From contig JANNWG010000016.1 of the NCBI GenBank assembly GCA_031414695.1, forward strand, positions 1 through 64,000: a stretch of DNA of 64,000 nucleotides, in the 5' to 3' direction. The notes beneath the pieces are model-generated. The model did not search any database. It was given only the letters and a program-made list of their open reading frames with translations, and was not told the DNA's origin. Source of the DNA: UKL13-2 sp031414695. GTDB lineage: Bacteria; Pseudomonadota; Gammaproteobacteria; Burkholderiales; Usitatibacteraceae. Of the stretch, positions 33,890-43,675 are shown in pieces. The position numbers and the translations under genes were made by a program. Position 1 is the first letter of the stretch, and each line of letters starts with the position of its first letter.

Positions 33890-35773
33890 ATGTCACATCA
33901 GTCAAAAAAGTCATTTGCTAAACGCATGCTGCCAGCAGTTGTTGCCGGTGTTCTTAGTGTAAGTGGCGCGGCCAATGCGGTCAGATTTCAAGGTGTACAT
34001 GTATTCGGTGATAGCTTGTCGGACGCTGGTTATTTCCGTCCCTTTTTATTGCAGATAGGTGTGCCTGCCGCAACTGCCGCCCAACTTGGTCGTTTCACAA
34101 CAAACCCAGGTCCGGTTTGGTCGGAGCTAATCGCGCAGCAATATGGCGGCAATGCAAACCCCTCTAACGTGGCCGGTGGTGGCATCTTTGCCCAAGGTGG
34201 CGCGCGCGTGACCGCAACATCGACTTCTACCCCACCTGGCGGAGCGCAGCGACCAGTATCCACACAAATTACAGAATTTTTAGCCGCTAATGGTGGATCT
34301 GCGAACCCGAATGGTTTGTATGCGATTTGGGCGGGCGCGAATGATTTATTGCAAGCCGGAGCTGCGGGTGTCGGCTCGGCCAATGAGATAGCCGGACAAA
34401 CCGCGCGTTTACGCGCAGCTGGCGCCAGACATATATTAGTTTTCGCTTTGCCAAATCTTGGTTTGACGCCTGCCGCGCAAGCAGGTGGTCCTGCGGCAGT
34501 GGCGCTGCAATCACAAGCTTCTGCGGGCTTTAACGTAACGCTATTTAACGCGTTAGCCGCTACTGGGCAGCGCGTTATCCCAGTGGATGTATCTACGATG
34601 CTGAACGAAGTCGCGGCGAATGCGAGTGCGTTTGGTTTTACTAACATTAATACGCCATCATGCGGCCCGTTTCCCCCATTCGCGCCAGCAGGCGTTAATT
34701 CACAATTTTGTTTAGGGTCCACCTTGGTGCCAGGTGCAACGCCGACCAATTATTTATTTGCGGATGGTATTCATCCATCAGCGGGCGCGCACGCCGTCGT
34801 TGCTGATTTAGTGAAATCCCTCATTGATGGTCCGAATGCTTACTCCACCATGGTTGAAGTCCCGCTTGCCTCACGTGCCGCGCACATTCGCACACTTGAC
34901 GCTGGTTTGCAGCAAGGTGCAACATCTGCTGTTGGTAAAGTTAGCGTATTCGCGGCTTACGATGGTGCCAAGTTTGACATTTCAGCTGCCAATAACAACC
35001 CAAAAACAAATAGCAAAAATCGCGCCGCCACGGTTGGTGTGACGATGCGTGTTTCTGAGGCCGTCACGGTCGGTGTTGCCGTCGGCAAAAACACCAACGA
35101 TGTCACCATGGGCAGCTTGGGTCAGTATGAATTAGATGAGACCGCGTTTTCACTTTTTGCTTCGGCTAAGGTTGGTGGCTTTTATGGTAACGCCACGTTC
35201 AGCAATGCCGATTTGAAATTTAACGGCATTCGCCGCAATGTGCGTCTAGGCATTACTAATCGCGTCAACAATGCGTCAACAAATGGCTCCAACACATCCG
35301 GTAGCGTGATGGCGGGCTACGATTTCCAATTTGGTGGCGTCGCGGTTGGCCCATTTTTGGGAATGACAAGTCAAAGCGTTACCGTCGGTGGCTTCCAAGA
35401 AAATGCGAGTGCAGCAGTCGCACTTTCGACTGACCTGCGTCTTTCTGAGCAAAGCCGCACATCGCGTGTGACTAGCGTCGGGATACGTGCCAGTGCCACC
35501 ATCGGTAATTTCACACCGTATGCGCGCGTTTCGTTTGATAGTGATGGCAATAACAACGAGCGCTTCATTACCGCCTCGCCCGTGTCCATCGCGCAAAATA
35601 TCAGATACGATATGCCAGCCTATCGCGGTGATGGCAAATGGGTAACAGGCGTTATTGGTATACGCGGTAACATCACGCCACAAATTGGTTTGGGCTTAAG
35701 CTATTCAGCTGTAAGCAGCAAAGAAGGCGTGAAGCAAGACGGTGTAACGGCTAATGTTAATTTCGCGTTTTAA
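33890..35773 (+). CDS. Autotransporter GDSL esterase/lipase (EstA-like)
   Basis: A 627-residue type V secreted protein. After a signal peptide (cleavage near ANA, residue 30) comes a GDSL hydrolase: FGDSLSDAG with Ser42, the WAGANDLL block with the oxyanion Asn, and the Asp292/His295 pair in FADGIHP. This is the full SGNH set. From about residue 345 an outer-membrane beta-barrel follows, with alternating polar and hydrophobic strands, ending in NVNFAF with terminal Phe. The enzyme is thus likely displayed on the cell surface and would hydrolyse esters or lipids. GAGGAG lies 7 bases before the ATG. Confidence 0.93.
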   Translation: MSHQSKKSFAKRMLPAVVAGVLSVSGAANAVRFQGVHVFGDSLSDAGYFRPFLLQIGVPAATAAQLGRFTTNPGPVWSELIAQQYGGNANPSNVAGGGIFAQGGARVTATSTSTPPGGAQRPVSTQITEFLAANGGSANPNGLYAIWAGANDLLQAGAAGVGSANEIAGQTARLRAAGARHILVFALPNLGLTPAAQAGGPAAVALQSQASAGFNVTLFNALAATGQRVIPVDVSTMLNEVAANASAFGFTNINTPSCGPFPPFAPAGVNSQFCLGSTLVPGATPTNYLFADGIHPSAGAHAVVADLVKSLIDGPNAYSTMVEVPLASRAAHIRTLDAGLQQGATSAVGKVSVFAAYDGAKFDISAANNNPKTNSKNRAATVGVTMRVSEAVTVGVAVGKNTNDVTMGSLGQYELDETAFSLFASAKVGGFYGNATFSNADLKFNGIRRNVRLGITNRVNNASTNGSNTSGSVMAGYDFQFGGVAVGPFLGMTSQSVTVGGFQENASAAVALSTDLRLSEQSRTSRVTSVGIRASATIGNFTPYARVSFDSDGNNNERFITASPVSIAQNIRYDMPAYRGDGKWVTGVIGIRGNITPQIGLGLSYSAVSSKEGVKQDGVTANVNFAF

Positions 35774-35796
35774 TTATTAAGTCTGTCTGTTAAATA

Positions 35797-35828
35797 AAAA
35801 CCGCTGGCGCGTCCAGCGGTTTTTTTTG
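35797..35828 (+). terminator. Rho-independent terminator after the esterase gene
   Basis: AACCGCTGG, loop CGCG, TCCAGCGGTT and a run of T. It starts 24 bases after the esterase stop and ends just before the DUF2007 gene. Confidence 0.9.
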
Positions 35829-35845
35829 AGCGTTAAACTAGCAAC

Positions 35846-36148
35846 ATGAAACGCGTCTATACCGCTCCTAATTTGCCCGATGCACATTTGCTCCGCGACC
35901 TGTTGCGTCAAGCGGGTATCGCTGCACATGTGTTTAACGAAAATGCCGCGTCCCTTGTTGGCTTTATGCCAGTGGCTTCGAGTCAACCGCAAGTCTGGAT
36001 CGCGCAACGACATCAAGAATCCCACGCCAAAGACATCATTGCCGATTATCAAAATCGTGCAGCTACAGGTTCGTCGTGGCAATGCAGTGCATGCGGGGAG
36101 ATGAATCCAGGCGAATTTGAAATCTGTTGGCAATGCGGTAAAAGCTGA
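35846..36148 (+). CDS. DUF2007 protein with C-terminal zinc ribbon
   Basis: A 100-residue protein. The N-terminal two thirds (KRVYTAPNLPDAHLLRDLLRQ ... QPQVWIAQRHQESHAKDII) match DUF2007, a small ferredoxin-like domain sometimes called a putative signal-transducing domain. The C-terminal 30 residues carry two CxxC pairs, WQCSACG and CWQCGKS, forming a RanBP2-like zinc ribbon. The function is unknown. It follows a strong terminator, so it should have its own promoter, and it is followed by palindromic repeat copy E. Confidence 0.85.
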   Translation: MKRVYTAPNLPDAHLLRDLLRQAGIAAHVFNENAASLVGFMPVASSQPQVWIAQRHQESHAKDIIADYQNRAATGSSWQCSACGEMNPGEFEICWQCGKS

Positions 36149-36216
36149 AAGTCGTTGTTGGGCGGGCGGCTTGCGGCAAAATTGGCTGAAAATGCCCGCT
36201 GATAAACGACTTTCAG
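36145..36216. repeat. Dispersed palindromic repeat, copy E
   Basis: The most symmetrical copy: CTGAAAGTCGTT (36145-36156) and AACGACTTTCAG (36205-36216) are exact complements, with GGGCGGGC and GCCCGC pairing inside. The left arm begins in the last codon of the DUF2007 gene. It sits between that gene and the convergent GGDEF-EAL gene, so it may act as a bidirectional terminator. Confidence 0.7.
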
Positions 36217-36230
36217 TAATGATTTTTTTG

Positions 36231-38762
36231 TTACGCGGCTGCGCGTTGGCTCTTCAACATTGAGGTAATTTCTGCCACCGTAAGCGGTTTGGCGAACAAA
36301 TACCCTTGGAAGGTATCGCAATTGTTGGCGCGTAGAAATTCGAGCTGCGCCATTTCTTCTACGCCTTCGGCAACCACGTTTAACTGCAGACGCTTACCCA
36401 TTGCGATGATGGCTTCTGTTATCGAGCAGCTATTGGCATCGTGCGGTATCTGCGATATGAAGCTACGATCAATCTTGAGCGTTTGTGCGGGCAAGCGTTT
36501 TAATTGCCCGAGCGACGAATAACCCACACCAAAATCATCAATCGAAATGGTCGCACCCAAGCGGCGTAGCTCGCTTAATATTTCGATAGATTGTTCGAGA
36601 TTACGCATTGCCATCGTTTCGGTAATTTCTAGATCAATGCGAGTGGCAGAAACACCCGTCTCCAGCAATGCTGATTTCATCGATGGCAATAACTTGCGTG
36701 AGATAAATTGTCGTGGCGACAAATTGATCGACACGGTAAGGTCGCTATACCCTTCAGCGTCCCAAATTTTAATTTGCTGGCAGGCCGTGCGAAATACCCA
36801 CTCACCTAACGGCACAATGAGTCCTAGCTCCTCGGCGATAGAAATAAAATCTTTCGGGAATATTTCGCCATGCTGCGGGTCATTCCATCGCAGTAATGCC
36901 TCAAGGCCGACTATCTTGCCGGTTCGCACATCGACCTGCGGCTGATAGCGCAAATAAAATTCATTTCGTTCAATGCCACGCCGCAAGCGCGACTCAACTT
37001 CAAGCCGTTTTGAAAGCAAGAAATTCAAATCAGAAGTGAAGAACCGCGCGGTGTTACGGCCTGCATCCTTCGCTTGATACATGGCGGAATCAGCGTGTTT
37101 TAAGAGATGCTGCACATCGGTCGCGTCATTTGGATAGTGCGATATGCCGATAGAAGCGGTTACGGTCAGCTCGTGACCAGAAACTTCAATTGGCCTAGCT
37201 AACTCAATCAAAATTTTATTTGCCACGATTTGTGCGGATTCGGGTTTTTCTAAATCAGGCAAGACAATCACGAATTCATCGCCACCTTCACGTGACACCG
37301 TATCGCCCTCGCGGACGACCTTGGCGAGCCTCTTAGCGATGTCGCGCAATACGTAATCGCCTGTATCGTGACCAAGCGTGTCATTAATAAGTTTGAAGCG
37401 ATCAAGATCGATAAACAACAAACCAACATGATGCTGCTGGCGGCGTGCCGCTAAAATCGCTTGATTTAGACGATCCTGCATTAGTCGTCGATTTGGTAAG
37501 CCTGTTAGCGCGTCATGATGCGCCATGTAGTGGATGGTGCGTTCGGTATTGAGGCGCTCAGTAACATCCTGTACGAGGGAAGCAACACCGATCACTTTAT
37601 TGTTGTCGTCTACAAGCGGGGTGTTGTACCACTCTGTATTGATTTCCTCGCCACGCTTTGTTTTATTTGTTATTGAGACGCGGGTTGAGTGTCTGGTCTG
37701 CATCAGTTCCATCCACATACTAGCGAGCCGTTCGCTATCTTGCGTGCCACTAACCAACATATAGCCAGATTCACCTATGGCATCTGCAGCCATATGCCCA
37801 AAGATGGCTTCTGCGGCGGGGTTCCACGTGGCGACGCGAAATTCCATATCCCACTCGACGACACCCAGCGGTGTGCGTTCAAGATGCAGCTTGAGACGTT
37901 GTAGTGCTAAGAGTTCAGAGCGTTCGGCTTTGCGACGATCAAGTGCCTCTGCCTCTAGCGCTTTATTGGCCATTTCGACGCGCGTTTTTTCTTCTTCTAG
38001 GCGCATTGCGATCAGCACATTATCAAATCGTGCGGTTAGCGAATCGAGTAATGCCTTGTGGACTTTGCTATGAACGATAACGAGCAAGGCCGTCAGTATG
38101 GCAATTGACGCACCCAACATGGAGCCTGCGCCGTCGCCAAAGCCAAACGTCATTACACCCATAGGTAATAACGACACGAGTGCAACAATAGTGAAAAGTG
38201 ATTTGTGTGAGGCTAAATAAACCACTGCAAATGTGGTTAAAAGTGCAATTAACATCATTACGGATAATTGCGTAGGCCCCGACTTTGGGAGTAACGTCGA
38301 ACCCATAATGCCCCACAATATTGCCATCAGTACCGTGCCGATAACGAAACGGTTGTCCCAAATTGGCAAGCGCTCGGTGACGGGATTCGCGCGAATGAAT
38401 AATTTGTAGAGTCCATATCGACCTACCATTACAGCGATGGCTGCCATAAACCAGATGAACAATTCAGGCCGAATATTTAACTCATTCCAAAGTATTGCAC
38501 CCAATAAAAACGTGACCATGAACTCGGCCAAGTAGCCCGCTAGTGAAAACCGATACAACAAGCGAATTTGCTCCGCGTATATGTGCTGCGCAACAAAAGC
38601 GCGATCATTCGGGGTGGCGGGGGCAGTGAGCGATAAACCCGGTGTGTCTAGGGACGAAGATGTGATCGAATCATCGTTTGCTGCGCGATTTTTACTGTGC
38701 GTATTCAAATGCTCACCCTCAGTTGAACTGCATTGCATCTTACTCATGTGTGAGCGATGCAT
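36231..38762 (-). CDS. Membrane PAS-GGDEF-EAL protein (c-di-GMP turnover)
   Basis: An 843-residue protein. Several membrane helices occupy roughly residues 65-225, then a short coiled coil, a PAS domain (VEWDMEFRVATWNPAAEAIFG) and a PAC segment. The diguanylate cyclase domain has the intact active site SREGGDEF and, five residues before it, REGD, the RxxD product-inhibition site. The phosphodiesterase domain has VGLEALLRW (EAL) and DDFGVGYSSLGQLKRLP. Both activities look intact by motif, so direction cannot be predicted. The start is uncertain among ATGs at 38762, 38747 and 38738. It converges with the DUF2007 gene. Confidence 0.93.
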   Translation of the reverse strand: MHRSHMSKMQCSSTEGEHLNTHSKNRAANDDSITSSSLDTPGLSLTAPATPNDRAFVAQHIYAEQIRLLYRFSLAGYLAEFMVTFLLGAILWNELNIRPELFIWFMAAIAVMVGRYGLYKLFIRANPVTERLPIWDNRFVIGTVLMAILWGIMGSTLLPKSGPTQLSVMMLIALLTTFAVVYLASHKSLFTIVALVSLLPMGVMTFGFGDGAGSMLGASIAILTALLVIVHSKVHKALLDSLTARFDNVLIAMRLEEEKTRVEMANKALEAEALDRRKAERSELLALQRLKLHLERTPLGVVEWDMEFRVATWNPAAEAIFGHMAADAIGESGYMLVSGTQDSERLASMWMELMQTRHSTRVSITNKTKRGEEINTEWYNTPLVDDNNKVIGVASLVQDVTERLNTERTIHYMAHHDALTGLPNRRLMQDRLNQAILAARRQQHHVGLLFIDLDRFKLINDTLGHDTGDYVLRDIAKRLAKVVREGDTVSREGGDEFVIVLPDLEKPESAQIVANKILIELARPIEVSGHELTVTASIGISHYPNDATDVQHLLKHADSAMYQAKDAGRNTARFFTSDLNFLLSKRLEVESRLRRGIERNEFYLRYQPQVDVRTGKIVGLEALLRWNDPQHGEIFPKDFISIAEELGLIVPLGEWVFRTACQQIKIWDAEGYSDLTVSINLSPRQFISRKLLPSMKSALLETGVSATRIDLEITETMAMRNLEQSIEILSELRRLGATISIDDFGVGYSSLGQLKRLPAQTLKIDRSFISQIPHDANSCSITEAIIAMGKRLQLNVVAEGVEEMAQLEFLRANNCDTFQGYLFAKPLTVAEITSMLKSQRAAA

Positions 38763-39199
38763 TTATAGTGTTTTGGTCTATTGTGTTTACGACTTATATA
38801 TTGGTAATGACAAATTTTCAAATAAAAAACTATTTCACAAGGTTATAAAATACGTTGTAAACAGCGCGTATGTTCTTGTTATATAAGCAAACTACCTAAA
38901 TTTTAAGTTCCTATAGTAGAGGTTAGTAGGGTTCGAGCAGCGCGTCAAGCTTACCCGTCAACAAACTGGGTTTTGTGACGTGATTAGGGTACAACTAGTC
39001 GTTTTCCTTGCTTTTTGAACACTTTTCTTCGTTTAGGCGTGTTAGTAGCACTACACATCTTGTTAGCCTTCCACCAGCTATTAGCCACCGCAACAGCAAA
39101 AAGGATGTTGCCCTTTGCATCTGTATCAAGCTTGGTTTTAATACAATTCGCACTAGTAATACAGGTAGCACATGCCAACATTGTCGTTAAAATGCATAT
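38763..39199. other. Intergenic region between the GGDEF-EAL gene and mutL
   Basis: A 437-base divergent spacer. It contains an AT-rich part (38810-38880) with a TATAAAAT-like stretch that could be a promoter -10, without a clear -35. Short open frames of about 60-75 codons exist on both strands, but none has a recognisable product. Confidence 0.35.
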
Positions 39200-41020
39200 A
39201 TGCGTGTGCCCATTCTTGCTCTACCTGAATTACTCATAAACCAAATCGCTGCAGGCGAAGTGGTCGAACGCCCTGCATCTGCGTTAAAAGAGTTGCTCGA
39301 AAATAGTATTGATGCGGGTGCCTCTGACATTCGCATTGAGCTTATTGAGGGCGGCATTAAGCGTATTCGCGTGGCAGACAATGGTGGTGGGATGCCCGCT
39401 GCTGAATTAGTGCTCGCCGTAAAACGTCATGCGACCTCAAAAATCCGCGATTTGAATGATCTTGAACGTGTCGCAACGATGGGTTTTCGCGGTGAGGCGT
39501 TGGCGAGTTTGGGTGCGATTTCGCGGCTTACGGTAGCCTCGCGCGTTGTTGAGGCGCCACACGCGTTTCGCTTGCAGGTACTGGGTGGTGATATTGGCGA
39601 AACAGAGCCGACGGCATTAGCCGTGGGTACTGTTATTGATGCGGAGGATTTATTTTTTAATACGCCCGCGCGGCGTAAATTTCTTAAAACTGAAGGCACT
39701 GAATTCGGGCATTGTGAAGATGCCGCGATACGGGTCGCGATTTCTTATCCTGCTGTAGCCATCTCGCTCACACATAACGGTCGGCAAATGTGGGCACATG
39801 CGCCGCAAAGCCATGAAGCACGCGCGATGGCAATACTGGGTGACGAATTTGCGGGATCATCTTTGCAGATTAACGAATCACACACCGCGTTTTCATTAAA
39901 TGGTTTTATTGCCTTGCCACGTTATTCACGCGCGGGGCGTGATCAACAATTTACGTTTGTAAATGGCCGTTTTGTGCGCGATAAATTATTGCAGCACGCC
40001 ATTCGTGCGAGCTATGCTGATGTGCTGCATCACGGCCGTCAGCCTGCGTTTTTGTTGTTTGTCACGATGGACCCTGCGTTAGTGGATGTCAATGTACATC
40101 CGGCCAAAGCGGAAGTGCGTTTTCGCGATTCGCGTGCGGTGCATCAATTTGTGTTTCACGCCCTGAATAAAGCACTATCCGCATCGAGTGCGGAAATATC
40201 CACGCCAATGGCGGATCCGTCGCAATTTGTCTCGGCCAATATGCCTTCATCTGCCACACGTGATTGGCCGCGAGCGGTGCAAGGGCAAATGGCAGTTGGT
40301 TCAGAATATGTGGCCGTATCTTTTCCGCAGTACGTTGCCAATGAGCCTAATCAAATCGCCAATCGGTTTTACGACGTCATGCGTGGCGAGATGGCCAATA
40401 TGCCAGCCGCCATTGCAATGCGCGATGACACCGTTGCGCCGCCGCTAGGCTTTGCGCTGGGTCAGTTACATGGCATCTACATCCTCGCGCAAAATCAACA
40501 AGGCTTGGTTGTCGTCGATATGCACGCGGCGCACGAGCGTATCTTGTATGAAAAATTCAAGCTCGCGGCAACCTTGCACGAGACTGCTAGTCAGCCTTTG
40601 CTTGCGCCGATTGCGTTTGCGATTGCACCGCGCGAACGCGAGCTACTTGATGACAATCGTGCACTTTTTTTAGAGCTTGGATTTGATTTTGCTGAATTAA
40701 GCCCGAATGAAATCGCCATACGCGCAGTGCCAGCACTGCTAGAGCGCCGTGAGCCGCATGATTTACTTCGCGAGATGTTGGATGATCTTAGCCTGCACGG
40801 CGCATCGCGCGCGGTTGAAGAACGGCGCGACGAAATACTTTCCACCATGGCCTGCCACGCTGCAGTGCGCGCTAATCGTACGCTCACACTGCCTGAAATG
40901 AATGCGCTACTGCGGCAGATGGAAGAGACTGAGCGCAGCGGACAATGTAATCATGGCCGCCCGACTTGGTATCAATTTGCCATGAGCGATTTAGATAGAT
41001 TGTTTATGCGCGGTCGGTAA
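39200..41020 (+). CDS. mutL: DNA mismatch repair protein MutL
   Basis: MutL links MutS mismatch recognition to strand incision. The N-terminal GHKL ATPase has LINQIAAGEVVERPASALKE, LLENSIDAGA, DNGGGM and GFRGEALASLGAI. The C-terminal dimer domain carries DMHAAHERILYE, which fits the metal-binding endonuclease motif DQHA(x)2E(x)4E with Met for Gln, and CNHGRPTW near the end. This MutL is therefore likely an endonuclease type, as in bacteria without MutH. The protein is 606 residues. It is followed by miaA, 22 bases downstream, a classic pairing. Confidence 0.97.
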   Translation: MRVPILALPELLINQIAAGEVVERPASALKELLENSIDAGASDIRIELIEGGIKRIRVADNGGGMPAAELVLAVKRHATSKIRDLNDLERVATMGFRGEALASLGAISRLTVASRVVEAPHAFRLQVLGGDIGETEPTALAVGTVIDAEDLFFNTPARRKFLKTEGTEFGHCEDAAIRVAISYPAVAISLTHNGRQMWAHAPQSHEARAMAILGDEFAGSSLQINESHTAFSLNGFIALPRYSRAGRDQQFTFVNGRFVRDKLLQHAIRASYADVLHHGRQPAFLLFVTMDPALVDVNVHPAKAEVRFRDSRAVHQFVFHALNKALSASSAEISTPMADPSQFVSANMPSSATRDWPRAVQGQMAVGSEYVAVSFPQYVANEPNQIANRFYDVMRGEMANMPAAIAMRDDTVAPPLGFALGQLHGIYILAQNQQGLVVVDMHAAHERILYEKFKLAATLHETASQPLLAPIAFAIAPRERELLDDNRALFLELGFDFAELSPNEIAIRAVPALLERREPHDLLREMLDDLSLHGASRAVEERRDEILSTMACHAAVRANRTLTLPEMNALLRQMEETERSGQCNHGRPTWYQFAMSDLDRLFMRGR

Positions 41021-41042
41021 AAGCCGTCGCCATAATTTTTTA

Positions 41043-41978
41043 ATGCACAACCAAGTTATCTTTCTACTCGGCCCCACGGCTACCGGCAAGACAGCACTAG
41101 CGTGCCGCCTGAGTGAAATATTTCCGCTCGATATTGTTAGTGTTGATTCGGCGCTGGTGTATCGCGATATGAATATTGGCACGGCAAAGCCAGATACTGC
41201 GACATTGGCGCGTTATCCGCATCGGTTAATTGATTTGATCGCGCCAGATGAGTCGTATTCCGCAGCACAATTTCGTCGCGATGCACTCGCGGCTATTGCG
41301 GCTAGCCATGCACTAGGGCGCACACCGATTTTGGTCGGTGGCACCATGATGTATGTAAAAGCGTTACTTGACGGACTCAGCGCGCTACCAATTGCAAACC
41401 CTAATATCCGTGAGGCGATTGAAGCAAAAGCGGCTGAAAGTGGTTGGCCTGACTTGCATTTGCAATTAGCTGAAGTTGACCCCTTAACAGCCGCACGGCT
41501 TTCGCCGAACGATAGCCAGCGTATTCAGCGTGCTTTAGAAGTGTATGAAATAACGGGTGTGCCGATGTCTGCGTTGCAAACGCGACACGAAGTTGCATCG
41601 CCACTTCCCTTCACAGCCACCATATTAGCGTTGCTACCGTTGCAGCGTGACGTGCTGCACGCGCGCATTGCTACGCGTTTTGACGCCATGATTGACGATG
41701 GTTTAGTCGATGAGCTTGTGTCACTGCGGGCACGATATACGCTTCACGCTGAAATGCCTTCAATGCGCTGCGTGGGTTACCGACAAGCGTGGCAATTTTT
41801 AGAAAATCAAATTAACGCCAAACAATTTCGTGAGCAAGGTGTGATTGCTACTCGCCAATTGGCAAAACGGCAAATGACGTGGTTACGCGCTATGCCAAAT
41901 GTAGAAACGTTCGATTGCTTGGATGCAAACGTAGAGTCAACAATCTCCGCACGCATCCAAGCTATTCTTGCTCGCTAA
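41043..41978 (+). CDS. miaA: tRNA dimethylallyltransferase
   Basis: MiaA adds a dimethylallyl group to A37 of tRNAs that read codons starting with U. The 311-residue protein has the P-loop LLGPTATGKTALA, the substrate motif DSALVYRDMNIGTAKP, HRLIDLIAPDESYSAAQF and the C-terminal QLAKRQMTWLR, all typical. It is probably cotranscribed with mutL. Its stop directly abuts that of the convergent dodecin gene with no bases between. Confidence 0.97.
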   Translation: MHNQVIFLLGPTATGKTALACRLSEIFPLDIVSVDSALVYRDMNIGTAKPDTATLARYPHRLIDLIAPDESYSAAQFRRDALAAIAASHALGRTPILVGGTMMYVKALLDGLSALPIANPNIREAIEAKAAESGWPDLHLQLAEVDPLTAARLSPNDSQRIQRALEVYEITGVPMSALQTRHEVASPLPFTATILALLPLQRDVLHARIATRFDAMIDDGLVDELVSLRARYTLHAEMPSMRCVGYRQAWQFLENQINAKQFREQGVIATRQLAKRQMTWLRAMPNVETFDCLDANVESTISARIQAILAR

Positions 41979-42215
41979 TTAAGCATCGTGATACTTAAAC
42001 GACAACTTCATTTTTGCGCGGAATAACATACCGCCGTTTTTATCGACCTTCACGTCGAGCTTAGAGACTTCTGCAACGCGAATATCACGCACAGTTTTAG
42101 AAGCCGTCTTAATGCCATTACGTGCCGCATCTGACCACGATACGGTGCTAGTACCAACAAGCTCAATTACCTTGTAAACCGATGCGCCGCTTTTTGCAGC
42201 TACTTTTTTAGCCAT
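41979..42215 (-). CDS. Dodecin family flavin-binding protein
   Basis: A 78-residue protein whose middle, YKVIELVGTSTVSWSDAARNGI, is the dodecin signature with the Trp that stacks on flavin. The following strands (IRVAEVSKLDVKVDKNG and FRAKMKLSFKY) complete the short beta-alpha-beta-beta unit. Dodecins form hollow dodecamers that store or buffer flavin. A Lys/Ala-rich N-terminus (AKKVAAKSGA) is an addition before the usual start. It converges with miaA. Confidence 0.93.
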   Translation of the reverse strand: MAKKVAAKSGASVYKVIELVGTSTVSWSDAARNGIKTASKTVRDIRVAEVSKLDVKVDKNGGMLFRAKMKLSFKYHDA

Positions 42216-42373
42216 TTTATTCTCCGAGTGGTTAATGGAAAATTCAGGTTACGCCTCAATTGGTGGTATCGCAAGGGGTTGCAGTGTATGGGGACAACTA
42301 GTAATGCCCGAATAAGTGCAAGCCGAAGCGTACAATTTATTCTGTACGATAAACCACGCGCAGGGAGGTTGCG

Positions 42374-43576
42374 ATGAAAGCAATAAAATCAGTTGCACTA
42401 ATCACGCTTATAACAATCTGCCTCGGGCTGACAGCGTGTGCGAATCGGCTGCCGTCGCAATCGGTTGAGGCGTCAATCGCGCTACTAGCAGATGCGAAAT
42501 TTCAGCCGCCCGCGACGGCAATTTCTGCCGTTGATATCTTTAGCCTCGATACGTCGATGCGGCAATATTTGCAGCAGCAATTGCAAATTTCATCTGCACA
42601 TGACAACAAGCGCAAAGTGCTGATAGAGGCATTATTTAATAGCGACCAGCTACGGCTTGATTACGATAGCGCAACAACACGTAATGCCCGCGAAACCTTT
42701 CATGCGCGCGCTGGTAATTGTCTTTCGCTTACCGTCATGGCGGCAGCCCTTGCGCGTGAGCTTGGCCTGAGTGTGTTTTTTCAGCAAGTTAATAGTGATA
42801 GCCTCTTGAGCCGGCACGGTGATTTTCAACTCTCAATCGGGCATGTCAATTTGGTCATTGGCGAGCGCGTGGCAACTACGCGAACACGCCTCGGCGACAA
42901 CGCCATGTACACCATTGATTTCATGCGTTACGCGGAGAACCAATTGCTTTCCACAAAAGTGATTAGCGAGCCAACAATTGCGGCGATGTTTATGAATAAC
43001 CGCGCGGTAGAGATGTTGACAGCAGGGGATATCAATCAAGCCTATTGGTATGCGCGCGAGGCGATTTTGCAGGATGCAGATTTTGTGGCGGCCTACATCA
43101 CATTGGGGGTGATTTATCGGCGTCACGGCCAAAGCCAGCTTGCCGAACGCGTGCTGATGCATGTGCTCCGTGAAGAGCCTGCCAATACTCACGCGATGTC
43201 GAATTTCATCATGCTACTAAATGCGGATGGACGACATGCGGAATCCAAAATTTGGCAGCAGAAATTAACCGCCGCGCAACCAGTTGCGCCGTTCTACTAT
43301 TTAGACCTTGGCAAACGTGCACTAGAACGCGGCGAATACCGCGCCGCACGGGATCATTTTTTGCGCGAACTCAATCGCGGCACAGGTGGCTACAACCATG
43401 AAGTGCATTTTTGGTTGGCCAATGCGTTTTATCGACTGGGCGACTACGAGCAAACCAAAAATCACCTTGATTTCGCAGTCGATTACAGTCCTACCCGCCA
43501 AACGCGTATGCTGTATAGCGCTAAGCGTGATGTGCTGAGTGTTGAACGTTCGCAGCGTAAAACTAGTACGCAATAA
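42374..43576 (+). CDS. TPR lipoprotein with transglutaminase-like segment
   Basis: A 400-residue lipoprotein: the signal peptide ends LGLTAC, giving a lipidated Cys near residue 22. Residues 100-200 resemble a transglutaminase-like domain, with AGNCLSLTVMAAALARELGL around a candidate catalytic Cys and a downstream GHVNLVIG His. From about residue 215 three to four TPR units follow (NQAYWYAREAILQDADFVAAY; QSQLAERVLMHVLREEP; YRAARDHFLRELNRG; GDYEQTKNHLDFAVDYSP). The family is known to me only as conserved hypothetical proteins in betaproteobacteria, probably acting in the periplasm. The substrate is unknown. Confidence 0.75.
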   Translation: MKAIKSVALITLITICLGLTACANRLPSQSVEASIALLADAKFQPPATAISAVDIFSLDTSMRQYLQQQLQISSAHDNKRKVLIEALFNSDQLRLDYDSATTRNARETFHARAGNCLSLTVMAAALARELGLSVFFQQVNSDSLLSRHGDFQLSIGHVNLVIGERVATTRTRLGDNAMYTIDFMRYAENQLLSTKVISEPTIAAMFMNNRAVEMLTAGDINQAYWYAREAILQDADFVAAYITLGVIYRRHGQSQLAERVLMHVLREEPANTHAMSNFIMLLNADGRHAESKIWQQKLTAAQPVAPFYYLDLGKRALERGEYRAARDHFLRELNRGTGGYNHEVHFWLANAFYRLGDYEQTKNHLDFAVDYSPTRQTRMLYSAKRDVLSVERSQRKTSTQ

Positions 43577-43675
43577 TATTGTTGCAAGTGCTTATGTTCA
43601 GCAGCAAAATTACAGGTTTAATCATATTGTTGTCATAATTATTAATCCTTAATCATTCGCTCAGCTGCACCCAAC

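Noticed and set aside
34030..34749. 239-codon open frame antisense to the autotransporter esterase
   Set aside because: It mirrors the codon pattern of the esterase on the opposite strand, and its product has no domain-like pattern.
38984..39181. 65-codon open frame on the minus strand upstream of mutL
   Set aside because: It has no recognisable motif, no ribosome site and no conserved context. A 74-codon frame on the other strand (39015-39239) is equally open and runs into mutL, so neither is favoured.
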